DNA from: Planctomycetaceae bacterium
GTDB lineage: Bacteria > Planctomycetota > Planctomycetia > Pirellulales > Thermoguttaceae
NCBI GenBank assembly: GCA_009778035.1
Contig: WRKP01000026.1
Location: 1 to 34,923 of the forward strand
Direction of reading: 5' to 3'
Length of the DNA: 34,923 bases
The translations under genes and the position numbers were made by a program. Shown here piece by piece: positions 1 through 8,300 of this stretch; positions within the stretch are counted from its first letter, which is position 1, and the number at the start of each line of letters is the position of its first letter. The notes under the pieces are model-generated. The model searched no databases. It was not told where the DNA came from and was given only the letters and a program-made list of their open reading frames with translations.

Positions 1-77
1 TTCGGAATCCACCTGGTTTGCCTCTTAATTTCGTTCGTCTCTCTATCTCGCAATGTGAGTTGTATTTCACCTTTCAT
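1..77 (-). CDS. 5' end of a small cassette gene, truncated by the window edge
   Basis: An ATG at 77 on the minus strand overlaps the TGA stop of the preceding gene (ATGA overlap) and has AGGAG 8 bases upstream. It reads MKGEIQLTLRDRETNEIK and stays open to the window edge, so only about 25 residues are visible. The 4-base overlap and good ribosome binding site show it belongs to the same tightly packed minus-strand transcript as the genes at 74-2195. No function can be assigned. The opening resembles the beta-strand start of small phage structural proteins, but that is only an impression. Confidence 0.55.
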   Translation of the reverse strand, partial: MKGEIQLTLRDRETNEIKRQTRWIP

Positions 78-466
78 AATTGCATCTCCTGGGTTAAAAT
101 TCGTATAATGGCTTCATCAGTAATACAGAACAAATCCACAGTTATACTAGGGGCTGCCACTAGCGTCTGGCAAAGTATTTGTTCATCTATCACTGTCTCC
201 TCTTCTCCTAGCCTCAAACTGTATGTCGATTGTGCATCATGTGCAAAATCATCAACAACAATCCCCCTTAAACCTATCCCCGAAAAAGCAAAGCGGTCTA
301 GGCTACTATTTCGAGCAAACAGTATCTTGTTAAACAAGCCAATCACAGACTCATCAACAGAAGCATTTACGCCCCTCTCTCGCAACTGTTCAACCCCTAC
401 GGCCTTAACCGCATCAAGTTGATCAATCAGTTCGTCTAGTTTGTATAGTATATTATTAAGCAGCAT
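74..466 (-). CDS. Small cassette protein with helical N-terminus, phage-tail-like
   Basis: This encodes 130 aa of unknown function. The first 25 residues form a leucine-rich helix, followed by the motif VGVEQLRERGVNASVDES and a short helix ending FNKI. The same motif recurs in the next two upstream cassette genes. The remainder is polar and beta-rich, without a recognisable catalytic signature. It starts 9 bases after the stop of the 476-1267 gene and overlaps the next gene by ATGA, so it is probably co-transcribed and translationally coupled. There is no strong Shine-Dalgarno. The AT-rich composition differs from the host-like genes right of 3380. A phage tail or fibre accessory protein is the best guess from gene size, packing and motif; this is inference. 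Confidence 0.55.
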   Translation of the reverse strand: MLLNNILYKLDELIDQLDAVKAVGVEQLRERGVNASVDESVIGLFNKILFARNSSLDRFAFSGIGLRGIVVDDFAHDAQSTYSLRLGEEETVIDEQILCQTLVAAPSITVDLFCITDEAIIRILTQEMQL

Positions 467-475
467 TGTGTCGTA

Positions 476-1267
476 TTATAAAACTCGTTTAATATATAGA
501 ACCGAACCTGTTGCATTTGCAGCAGAGAGGTTGTTACCCCATACAGAAAGTTGAATTAACCCGCGATTTGAAACATCTGGATAAGACACAGAACAACTGC
601 CTATCCCGTATAGGTGACAGCCGAAGAACTCGACGTAGATGTCGCTGTGCTCGTATTGGAAATGTAAGCCGTTTGTGGTTGTATTAAAGTTGGCGAGGTT
701 AAACGAGGCAACACTAACGCCATTACATCTGATGGCTCTCCGTGTTCCAGCTATTCCTCTGTAAATAATACTATCAAATTCTGTTCCATTGTTTATGGCT
801 TGCAGATTATTCAAACTCTTCTGGAAACATGGTTGTATGTTAAACAGTGGGTTAGCAACTTGTGTATCTGCATTGGTACGAGCATCAGGAGTGGTGGTGC
901 CCGTCAATGAGACTATAAAACTTAACAACTTAACATTTCCTGTAGTAAGTAGTGCCTGACTGCCCTTATAAGAGATATTCGTGGGATAAGGAATATCAAA
1001 TGTATATCCATTTTCTGGAATTAGATGTGCATCAGTTGCAGTTGTAGTCAGGCCCACTGGCGTGACGCTATGATTGTTGATTGATGGACTCCAAGTATGG
1101 GCAAACCAGTCCGATTGTTCACTGCTGACGCATCTGCTAAATAGAAGACTCAGCGATTCGTCATGCGATGTTTTGATGCCCTTAGTTTCTAGTATGCTAA
1201 TAAGCCTATCCTTAAACCTAAAAACATCAAGTTCATCAAGTGTCATATTTGTTGTGCCTACAATCAT
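476..1267 (-). CDS. Cassette protein with beta-rich C-terminus, possible phage tail/fibre protein
   Basis: This encodes 263 aa with no recognised enzyme family. Residues about 10-45 carry a version of the cassette motif (ETKGIKTSHDESLSLLFSRC). The rest is rich in Asn, Thr, Ser, Gly and aromatic residues and should be mostly beta-strand, ending in a Ser/Asn/Gly-rich segment and a final YIKRVL strand. That composition is typical of receptor-binding, fibre or adhesin-like modules. No signal peptide or membrane segment is visible. The ATG at 1267 has AGGAG just upstream and lies one base after the preceding stop. The role in a virion or tail-like particle is inferred from context only. Confidence 0.55.
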   Translation of the reverse strand: MIVGTTNMTLDELDVFRFKDRLISILETKGIKTSHDESLSLLFSRCVSSEQSDWFAHTWSPSINNHSVTPVGLTTTATDAHLIPENGYTFDIPYPTNISYKGSQALLTTGNVKLLSFIVSLTGTTTPDARTNADTQVANPLFNIQPCFQKSLNNLQAINNGTEFDSIIYRGIAGTRRAIRCNGVSVASFNLANFNTTTNGLHFQYEHSDIYVEFFGCHLYGIGSCSVSYPDVSNRGLIQLSVWGNNLSAANATGSVLYIKRVL

Positions 1268-1268
1268 G

Positions 1269-1715
1269 TCACTCTCCTATAATAGTATGCAATTTGTTAA
1301 GTTTTAGTAATATCGTCTCTATTGTTCCTGGAATAGCCGATGTGTCTATAATAGCCTTCTCAACAAGTGCCAATCTGACGCGATCGGTTTTGCCCAGCAC
1401 CGCAACATTGCATTCATCCAGTTTTTTCAGTATCAATTCTAACACGGCCATCATAGCAAAATAATCGGCAATGGTGTCGTTTTGTTTTGTTGATATTTTC
1501 TCGATAACCTGTCGAATAGTATCGTTAGGTGATGCCACGACACCATGTCGCCACAAGTTCGCAACACCAACCTCTCTAATTTCGCGCAGGTAGTGTACCG
1601 ACTGCTCTAGTTGTGTGACTAATTCTTCGATGATCTCTTGATTCGCACCAAACTGATTAACTTGTTGCAAATCTTGAATCGATTGATCTAACTGGTCTAA
1701 CAAATCTTCGCTCAT
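1269..1715 (-). CDS. Coiled-coil cassette protein, phage-tail-like
   Basis: This encodes 148 aa, predominantly helical. The first 45 residues are heptad-like (LLDQLDQSIQDLQQVNQFG, then LVTQLEQSVHYLREI) and suggest a coiled coil. The cassette motif follows (VGVANLWRHGVVASPNDT, then a helix ending IEKI), and a second leucine-rich helical part ends the protein. The start is ambiguous: GTG at 1718 or ATG at 1715. The ATG is chosen because its A is shared with the TGA stop of the preceding gene, a common translational-coupling layout. The middle aligns by eye with the N-terminus of the 74-466 product, which suggests an old duplication. Function is unknown. Confidence 0.55.
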   Translation of the reverse strand: MSEDLLDQLDQSIQDLQQVNQFGANQEIIEELVTQLEQSVHYLREIREVGVANLWRHGVVASPNDTIRQVIEKISTKQNDTIADYFAMMAVLELILKKLDECNVAVLGKTDRVRLALVEKAIIDTSAIPGTIETILLKLNKLHTIIGE

Positions 1716-1969
1716 CACGTTATTATATCTCGTAGCTGTTTTATCACAAATTGGAGAGCGGACAAATCCAAAGGTGCTTCATTGTTCCCGCCACTTCCCC
1801 CGCTATTACCTTCACACATGCACATACTCCGCGACAGATATCCTCTCCCATTCCAGTAATAAAACCGGTCTTCATCGACCACATACACCTCCACTCCCAA
1901 TTTGCGGTCAGTGTTTTTGAGCAAATCTGCCTTTGATGCAAAAATGCCAGGCGTACCGGCCTTTGTCAT
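1715..1969 (-). CDS. C-terminal part of a probably frameshifted phage-fibre-like gene
   Basis: This encodes 84 aa from the ATG at 1969. It contains GTPGIFASKADLLKNTDRK, then VEVYVVDEDRFYYWNGRGY, a Gly/Ser/Asn linker and a C-terminal helix. The YYWNGRGY pattern resembles the 'value plus displayed text' strands of phage and tail-fibre proteins. The frame is open upstream of this ATG (GLTVSSPIS precedes it) to about 2005, inside the upstream overlapping gene. The two open frames therefore look like halves of one protein of about 160 aa broken by a one-base indel near 1995-2003. Alternatives are real translational coupling or programmed frameshifting. There is no obvious Shine-Dalgarno for the internal ATG. 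Confidence 0.5.
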   Translation of the reverse strand: MTKAGTPGIFASKADLLKNTDRKLGVEVYVVDEDRFYYWNGRGYLSRSMCMCEGNSGGSGGNNEAPLDLSALQFVIKQLRDIIT

Positions 1970-2195
1970 AGAAATTGGAGATGAAACCGTTAGCCCCGTG
2001 TCCTGTTATTGCAGAACCGGCACTATTCTCAAAATCCATAAATTTATACAACGCACCGTTAGCGACGTGCCCAACAAACTCCTTGAGTTTTGACAAGTCC
2101 TCTGTGGTAGAAGATTCGCCCGCCACTATATCAATCCTGTCATAAATTGCAGACAGTACCTGTGATATAGGAAAATCTTGAAAACTATATGGCAT
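1908..2195 (-). CDS. N-terminal part of a probably frameshifted phage-fibre-like gene; first gene of the cassette
   Basis: The ATG at 2195 has a strong AAGGAGATAAAAT ribosome binding site. The product starts MPYSFQDFPISQVLSAIYDR and is plausible to about residue 65 (ENSAGSAITG). After that it turns into Cys/His/Lys/Arg-rich sequence of out-of-frame character (YAWHFCIKGRFAQKH). In the neighbouring frame the same DNA gives a smooth continuation, TGLTVSSPISMTKAGTPG. The final 28 or so residues of this frame are therefore probably not native. It is the first intact gene after the insertion sequence, whose end lies 48 bases upstream. Function is unknown. Confidence 0.5.
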   Translation of the reverse strand: MPYSFQDFPISQVLSAIYDRIDIVAGESSTTEDLSKLKEFVGHVANGALYKFMDFENSAGSAITGHGANGFISNFYDKGRYAWHFCIKGRFAQKH

Positions 2196-2242
2196 ATTTT
2201 ATCTCCTTGGTTGATTGTTGGATATCATTGTTTTGCCAAATG

Positions 2243-2261
2243 CTAGGGTGTGTTGACACTA
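2243..2261 (+). repeat. Left terminal inverted repeat of the IS5-type element
   Basis: This 19-bp sequence begins CTAGGGTGTGTTGACACT and is the exact reverse complement of 3060-3078. The next inner base pair mismatches, which defines the end of the repeat. Confidence 0.9.
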
Positions 2262-2298
2262 CTCTTGACGGGCATTTTCATTCTGGTATGCTTCTATC

Positions 2299-3062
2299 AT
2301 GGAATGGACACAAGAACACATCGAACGGATACAACACCTGTTTCCCAAATAACGAGGCAATGTTGAAATTGATTATCTTTCGTTTTTTCAAGCCTTGCAC
2401 TCCATCGCTGAAAACGGATGTAAATGGCAAGCCTTGCCGAAAAAGTTCGGCAACTGGAACAGTATTTACTACCGTTTTCGCTACTGGATCGATATTGGCA
2501 TTTTCGATCGTATCGAAAAACATTTCAAATCGCAAGTCGTCAACACCAAAGGAATTAAAACATCTGTGTTGGATAGTGGCCATATCAAAGTTCATCCTGA
2601 TGGTACGGGTGCGCCCAAAAAAAGGGCCGCAAAGTATCGGCAAAAGTAGAGGCGGTTTAACAACTAAAATACGCTCGATTGTTGCTGAATGAAACCTTGC
2701 CGATCGTGCGTCGGTTATCATCAGGTTCTGCAGCCGATGATCCCGAAGGACGGAAGTTGATGATGAAGGTTCCGAAGAAGATTCGCCAGGGCAAACCTTT
2801 GATGATGGACAAGGCATATGAGGGAGATTCGTGTCGTGCGACGGCGAAAAGTTGTGGCATGATTCCGGTGGAGCCTCCGAAGAGCAACCGCAAGAAGCCG
2901 TGGGAGTAGGACAAGGAGTTGTACAAAGGCAGGCATGTTGTGGAGCGTAAATTCCGCAATATCAAGCAGTTCCGTCGTGTGTTTGCGAGGTATGACAAGT
3001 TGGATGAAACTTATAATGCTTTTATTGCCTTCACAAATATCGTCGTCTTTATGAGAAATTAG
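2299..3062 (+). pseudogene. IS5-family transposase, interrupted by stops and frameshifts
   Basis: Reading begins at the ATG at 2299 (MEWTQEHIERIQHLFPK) and meets TAA at 2350-2352. The frame continues through the IS5 N-terminal helix-turn-helix block (FFQALHSIAENGCKWQALPK, then FGNWNSIYYRFRYW) and the first catalytic block (VLDSGHIKVHPDG). At a run of seven A (2617-2623) the coding sense moves to the next frame (GPQSIGKSRGGLTTKI). It moves again near 2675-2692 (LPIVRRLSSGSAADDPEGRK, then DKAYEGDS). A TAG interrupts at 2907-2909 before the last block (GRHVVERKFRNIKQFRRVF) and the stop inside the right repeat. Some IS5 relatives use A-run frameshifting, but two further stops make this copy most likely inactive unless they are sequencing errors. 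Confidence 0.85.
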
Positions 3063-3078
3063 TGTCAACACACCCTAG
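3060..3078 (-). repeat. Right terminal inverted repeat of the IS5-type element
   Basis: This is the exact reverse complement of 2243-2261, ending ACACACCCTAG. The transposase stop codon (3060-3062) overlaps its inner end. Confidence 0.9.
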
Positions 3079-3382
3079 AAATCCCGTTCCGATTCGTCGG
3101 AGCGGATTGAATTACGAGTACGTTAACAAACTTTTAAGACCCGCTTCGGCGGACGGCAGTTTTCTACGTGTCAACCGGGTAACCGGGTAGAAAATAGTTG
3201 GTGATTTGTAAAGTTGCGTTACTTCCGTGAGAGGGAGTCCCTAACTGCAACGAACAAGGAAATGTCCTCCAAAAAGGACAAGGCTTGGGACGCCACCGGC
3301 AAACCACCTCGCACGAGCCGAAGAACGCCACAAAGAATGCCAGTCGCACCTCCCTTGCCCAAGTTCTAATAATGAGACGCTA
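3079..3382. other. Gene-poor gap of about 300 bp beside the insertion sequence
   Basis: No convincing gene is visible on either strand. The stretch holds a small tandem ACCGGGTA duplication near 3175-3188 and a CCCTAACTGCAACG string near 3238-3251. That string resembles the start of the short repeats inside the BatA-like gene at 21931 and 22171. A minus-strand frame of 61 codons (3164-3349) is rich in Cys, Trp and Phe and lacks features of a real protein. The stretch may be decayed DNA left by the insertion, or an unrecognised repeat. Confidence 0.4.
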
Positions 3383-4591
3383 CTAATGATGCACCGGGCT
3401 GGCAATCCGTTCGACGCCGACCGGCTTCGCCTTGGCCGGAACGGCTATCAGGTCCTTCGGCACCTTCCGCTTGCCGAATCGCGATAAAATGGCATAGCGA
3501 GCAAGGAACAACATCAATTCCCTATCCATCACAGGACACGGCAAATGCGGAGCAGCCCATTGCGTGTTTGCCGAATCAAATTGCGGGTCATCCTGCAAAT
3601 ACGCCTTGTAAATCTGCACTTCGCTGGCATAATGCTTGAAAAACCATTCCTCATCGGCACGAAGGGGATCACGCTCGTCGGCAAGCGTCGACCACGTTTC
3701 GACGGCATCCTGCACCATATCGACAAAATCAGTCAAAAGCGGCGGTTTCGGCGTCGTTAAGTGATACGTTCGGCCATGATACTTCGGATTCGAGAAAATA
3801 TGGTCGAAAACATTCGTTACCCAATCGACGGGAACGAAATTTTTCCGCTCGGAACCATCCATCCCGAGTGCTGTCAACAGGTTTCGGCCGCTGGTTGATC
3901 CCATCGGCAATCGGGAAACAAGCGTATGGGCAAGTTTCAGCACGGCATAGAAACCGTGAAAGGTCGTCGTAAATCCCGTCGCGGCATCGCCGACGACAAT
4001 CGAAGGGCGATAAACGGTCAGTTGATCCAGAAAATCCGCACTTCGGACGATTTTTTCGGCCTCGAATTTGCTTTTTTCGTAGTCATTGCGGAGTTCCTGG
4101 CCTGCGTCGAGGTCTTGTTCGTAAAAGTGTTTGCTGGAGCCCGCGACGTAGGCCGTCGAGACATAATGCATTTCGGGAACTTCGGCGGCTTCGCAGAAAT
4201 CGAGGATGCGTTTGGTGCCGTCAACATTGGAAGTCCAGGGTTCTTCGCCTTGCGGGCCGTAAAATGTCAGGCTGGCGGCACAATGAATGATGGATTTGCA
4301 TTTGCCGTAGAGTTCCTGGAGTTCGCCAGGCTGTTTATAGTCGAGTTGTGTGAGATCGCCGGAAAAAACCTTGGGCGTCGGCAGGGTGTCGCCTTTTCCT
4401 CGTTTCCAATGGGCGAGGATTTTAGAAATTCGTTGTTCGGCGGTTTCTTTTCGGCCTGGGCGTGCGAGAAGGGCAACGTTTTGCTTCCGTTTGAGCAGGT
4501 TATGCAGGATATACGACCCAAGCAGTCCCGTCGCTCCGGTTAGAAAAACAAACTCTTGTGTCGATTGGTCTCGCATTTCCAGCATCTGCAT
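3383..4591 (-). CDS. NAD(P)-dependent thioester-reductase-like SDR protein
   Basis: This encodes 402 aa of an extended short-chain dehydrogenase of the thioester reductase / fatty acyl reductase type (NAD_binding_4 family). A Rossmann motif TGATGLLG lies at residues 18-25. There is a cofactor-proximal HCAASLTFYG segment near 103-112, a VSTAYVAG segment with the catalytic Ser/Thr near 145, and the YxxxK pair Y171/K175 in YEKSKFEAE. Family members reduce acyl-thioesters to aldehydes or alcohols, or act as sugar or lipid epimerases or dehydrogenases; the substrate here cannot be read from sequence. There is no carrier or adenylation domain. A promoter-like TTGACT-18-TACTAT precedes the start. 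It is monocistronic, and divergent from the zinc-ribbon gene. Confidence 0.8.
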   Translation of the reverse strand: MQMLEMRDQSTQEFVFLTGATGLLGSYILHNLLKRKQNVALLARPGRKETAEQRISKILAHWKRGKGDTLPTPKVFSGDLTQLDYKQPGELQELYGKCKSIIHCAASLTFYGPQGEEPWTSNVDGTKRILDFCEAAEVPEMHYVSTAYVAGSSKHFYEQDLDAGQELRNDYEKSKFEAEKIVRSADFLDQLTVYRPSIVVGDAATGFTTTFHGFYAVLKLAHTLVSRLPMGSTSGRNLLTALGMDGSERKNFVPVDWVTNVFDHIFSNPKYHGRTYHLTTPKPPLLTDFVDMVQDAVETWSTLADERDPLRADEEWFFKHYASEVQIYKAYLQDDPQFDSANTQWAAPHLPCPVMDRELMLFLARYAILSRFGKRKVPKDLIAVPAKAKPVGVERIASPVHH

Positions 4592-4615
4592 AACTTGCGT
4601 TTACATCGTTACCGT

Positions 4616-4645
4616 ATAGTATGCGCTACAATTCCAAAAAGTCAA
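4616..4645 (-). promoter_or_regulatory. Candidate sigma-70-type promoter for the SDR gene
   Basis: On the minus strand, TTGACT (4645-4640) and TACTAT (4621-4616) are separated by 18 bases, about 25 bases upstream of the ATG at 4591. Confidence 0.5.
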
Positions 4646-4699
4646 GGACGTGTCCGCAATGAAAACACGGCCGGAGGTTGATATTTCTCCAGACCGGCC

Positions 4700-4727
4700 T
4701 TTACACCGGTTTCAATTATGATAGAAT
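4700..4727 (+). promoter_or_regulatory. Candidate promoter for the zinc-ribbon gene
   Basis: TTTACA (4700-4705) and TAGAAT (4722-4727) are 16 bases apart. The -10 lies about 25 bases upstream of the ATG at 4753. Confidence 0.45.
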
Positions 4728-4752
4728 CAAGTCAACGCTAGGAGGTTTTTTC

Positions 4753-5109
4753 ATGTCTGTACAGTTAGTCTGTCCCAACGGACACCGTTTGACTGCCAAG
4801 GAGTCGAATGCGGGAAAGACCGGCAAGTGTCCGGTCTGCCAAGCACCCGTCACGGTTCCGATTATGCGCCGCGCACTCGCTGCCGATAGCGCTATCGTTC
4901 TGTCCGTTCTCGGCGAACTGAACGCAGAATCTGCGGCAAGAAAAGCCGGAAAAACGATTCTTGCACCAAAACGTCAGGCGCCCCCATCGAGCGAATCCAG
5001 CGCACTGGCTCGAACTCGCGTTTGTCCCAGTTGCGAACGGGATATTGACCTGGGATACCACATTTGTCCGCATTGCCATGCATATCTTGCCGGCTTGAAC
5101 GAATTTTAA
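4753..5109 (+). CDS. Small double zinc-ribbon protein
   Basis: This encodes 118 aa. The start ATG at 4753 is preceded by AGGAGG at the right distance; an upstream in-frame ATG at 4678 lies before the candidate promoter and is rejected. The N-terminal ribbon has Cys/His ligands in CPNGHRL and CPVCQAPV. A low-complexity Ala/Ser/Arg linker follows, and a second ribbon has CPSC and CPHCH pairs. Such proteins are common and mostly uncharacterised in planctomycetes; they may bind zinc for protein-protein or nucleic-acid contacts. No catalytic residues and no membrane segment are visible. It precedes the secretin gene by about 220 bases that contain no other gene. Confidence 0.75.
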   Translation: MSVQLVCPNGHRLTAKESNAGKTGKCPVCQAPVTVPIMRRALAADSAIVLSVLGELNAESAARKAGKTILAPKRQAPPSSESSALARTRVCPSCERDIDLGYHICPHCHAYLAGLNEF

Positions 5110-5331
5110 GACGCTTCGATGCATTGCAGGCCTGGATGCCCCTCACTTCGCTCTCACGCAGGCACAACCATACCAACCTGTACATAAGAAATTGCCGGTA
5201 CATAACCTGCAACCGTCAGGACATTCCATGGCAGAAAAACTATAGGAAACGCTACTCCGACAAGACGATAGGGACATAAAGGGTTCCGCCCATGTAGAGG
5301 GCAACTGGAACCCGTACCACGGAGGAACAGA

Positions 5332-8300
5332 ATGAAGCGAATTGGACTGTCCCTATGTTCATGGACTCTACTCGGATGTGTGGCCGTTTTGCCGACGGGG
5401 CAGTACGCCCTCGCACAGCAGTTCACGAATCCCAAACAGACGCAGCAGCAAACGCAGCCCGGTGCGATTTTCCACGCGCCGATGCAAACGTCGAACATTT
5501 CCTTTTCCTCCGGCTTCGTTACGCCCGTTGGCAGTACGCAGTCCCGTCCGGCTCCCGTTGTGACTCCGATGTTACCGGCTGCGTCTGGACAGGCCGTCCG
5601 GCCCGTTGTGCATAATGGGCCCCTTCAGAACGGCCCCGTACAGAACGGTGCAGTGCAGGGTCCCGTCACGCAGTCCCATCGGCTCCGCCTCGCACCGCAG
5701 AATTTTGAACGCAATCTCGTCGGAAAACTCGGCAGCCGATTCGTTCCCATCCGAAATGTCGAATCGCCGCCAGGACAGTCCCGATACCAACTGCCCGGAC
5801 GCAATGGAGCCGCCATCGAACTCCTCATCGACCACCAACACGCGACGGTTTCCGTAGCTGGCCCGCCCCAACTGGTCAATGCCACTCTCCAAATCGTTCG
5901 GTTTTTGGACATCGAAGACATTCCGGGGGCCGCTCTCACTCAATTTGTTCCCGTCCAGCAAGCCAATGTCGAACCCGCCCGACGCGTTGCCGGTCTCGTC
6001 AACCAAGAAATGCACCGCGTTGCTCAAATTGACGCACGCGCCGCGGGAAATGCGGCCAACATAAACGGTGCAGCGGGCGACGAGGCCTTTGGCCGAGTCG
6101 TCGGCAATGTCCACATCGACATCATCGACGCCCTGGGCACCGTCGTCATCCAAGGTTCGCCCAGCGATGTTGCCGTCGTGCAGGAAATGATCCGCCAACT
6201 GGAAGAATTGGGCCTTGCCAACGAGCCGGTGATCGAGTTGGTGCCGATGCAGCATGCCGATTCGCTTCGGATAAACCAACTCGTCCAAACGCTTTATCAA
6301 CAGGTTTATCTGCAGCGGCGAGGGCAAATCACGATGATTCCCCTGGTGAAGCCGAACACGATTTTGCTCATCGGACGCCAAGAAAGCATTACCGCCGCCA
6401 AGGAACTCATTGCCAAATTGGATACGCCGGTCATCCCCAACGCCAATTTTCGCATTTTCCACCTGAAACACGCTGCGGCAACGGAACTTGGCCCCCAGAT
6501 TCAGAACTCCATCACGGGTCGACCTGGTGCGGGGCAACAGTTGGCCCCCCAAGTCGGCATCATACCCGATGCCCGAACAAATTCGCTCATCGTTCAGGCG
6601 AATCCGCGTGATATGCTCGAAATCGAGTCGATGATTCGGCAGATGGATGTTCCCGGCGGCGAAATTACCAGTTTCATGAGTGTATTCACTCTGCGAAATG
6701 CGATGGCTACCGAGATGCAACAGGTTTTGTCCAACGCTCTCAACAGCGGAATCAGCAACGTTCGCGGAACGATGCTTTCGCTCAACAATGTGGATGCCGA
6801 GGGCAATTTGATGCGTTCCAGCGTTGCCTACAACGTTTCGGTTGTTGCCGATGCCCGAAACAATGCCCTTATCGTTACCGCTCCGCCGGAGACGATGCCT
6901 CTGATTGCGGCCCTGATTGAGCAACTTGACCGCCTTCCGTCGGCGGAATCGAGAATCCGGGTTTTCACGCTCTTCAACGGCGATGCGTTTGCATTGACAA
7001 CCTTGCTCAATAACGTTTTTGCATCGGGAGCGGCAACCCAGGTGATGGCAGCCCGGCCCGGCTTTGAAGAAGGGGATAGCCCGCTCGTCGGTATCCGATT
7101 CCAAACGGATGTTCGGACGAACAGCATCGTCGCGATCGGCAGCGAAGGGGACTTGGCCATCGCGGAAGCCCTGCTCATTCGGCTGGATTCGGAAAACCTG
7201 AACAACCGCCGGGTGTTCACGATGAAACTGGTTAACACGCCCGCCGAAGAAATTGCACCGATTTTGAATACGCATATCGCCAACGAACGGCAAATTGCCC
7301 TGCAAAACACGCAAACGCTCCTTCCCAACAGTCCGCTGGAGCAGTACGAAAGGGAAACCAACATCATTGCCGAACCGATTAGCAATTCGCTGATTGTCAG
7401 CACATCTCCGCGTCAGTTTGAGCAAATCCGCAAGATCATTACGGAACTCGATGAACGGCCCATGATGGTCGCCATCGAAGTGCTGATTGCGGAAGTTTCC
7501 ATAAACCGCAGCCGTGATCGGGGTGTGGAATTCGGCTTGCAAGATTCAATTTTGTTTGACCGGGCGATGAATACTGTGTTGCCAGGAGCGTCAGCCCCGC
7601 CATTTCCAAGCATTATTGCAGCCAACCCCATTACAGGCGGGCTGACCAACACGAAAAACGTCGGATCGCAGGGCGTTACGAGTCTGGGAGTCGGCCAAGG
7701 AAGCGGATTTTCGTTCTCCGCATCGAGCGAATCGGTGAGCATTTTCGTTCGGGCATTGGAAACGCAAAGCCGAACGCAAGTTTTGGGCCGGCCCAGATTG
7801 GTAACACTGCATAACCGCAGGGCACAAATTGTGGTTGGTGAGGAAGTCCCTTACGAAGGGATGACCACCGTCGGCACTGGTGGAACTTCATCCGACGTGG
7901 CGAGATTACCCATCGGAACAACGCTGGATATAACACCGCGCATTATGCCGGATGGAATGGTGTCGATGGCCGTTTTTATCGAACGGTCGAGTCTGATCGA
8001 CATGCTGGACATCGGCAATAGAAACGCACCGCACACCAGAACGACAAACGCAACGACCACGCTCAATGCGATGGATGGCCAAACCGTTGTCTTTGCCGGA
8101 TTGATTAGCGAAACAAAGCGCTCGGTGAACAATAGTATTCCCGGCTTGAATAGAATCCCTATCCTCAAACACTTTTTTGAAATGGACACCCGAACCAATG
8201 ATCGGTCGGAATTGCTGATTGTATTGACGCCGCGAATTCTCCGCACACAGGATGACATGAATGCACTGGATCAACAGGAGTTCGAGCGGATGCGATGGTG

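Larger units (their letters stand above)
2243..3078 (+). mobile_element. Decayed IS5-family insertion sequence
   Basis: This is an element of about 836 bp bounded by perfect 19-bp terminal inverted repeats, 2243-2261 and 3060-3078, running inward from CTAGGGTGTGTTGACACT. Both outer ends read CTAG, consistent with the TA or CTAG-type target duplication of the IS427-like group within IS5. The interior encodes a transposase with recognisable IS5-type blocks, but with two in-frame stops and two frame changes. It sits 48 bases upstream of the left cassette and separates it from the host-like genes. The intact termini with a broken coding sequence suggest a recently inactivated copy that could still be moved in trans. 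Confidence 0.88.

Noticed and set aside
3926-4543. A 205-codon plus-strand open frame
   Set aside because: It is antisense to the SDR gene, which has full Rossmann and YxxxK motifs.
5572-7542. A 656-codon open frame on the minus strand
   Set aside because: It is antisense to the secretin gene, whose repeats and gate-domain motifs are clear; its composition (Asn/His/Arg-rich, no motifs) is that of a shadow frame.
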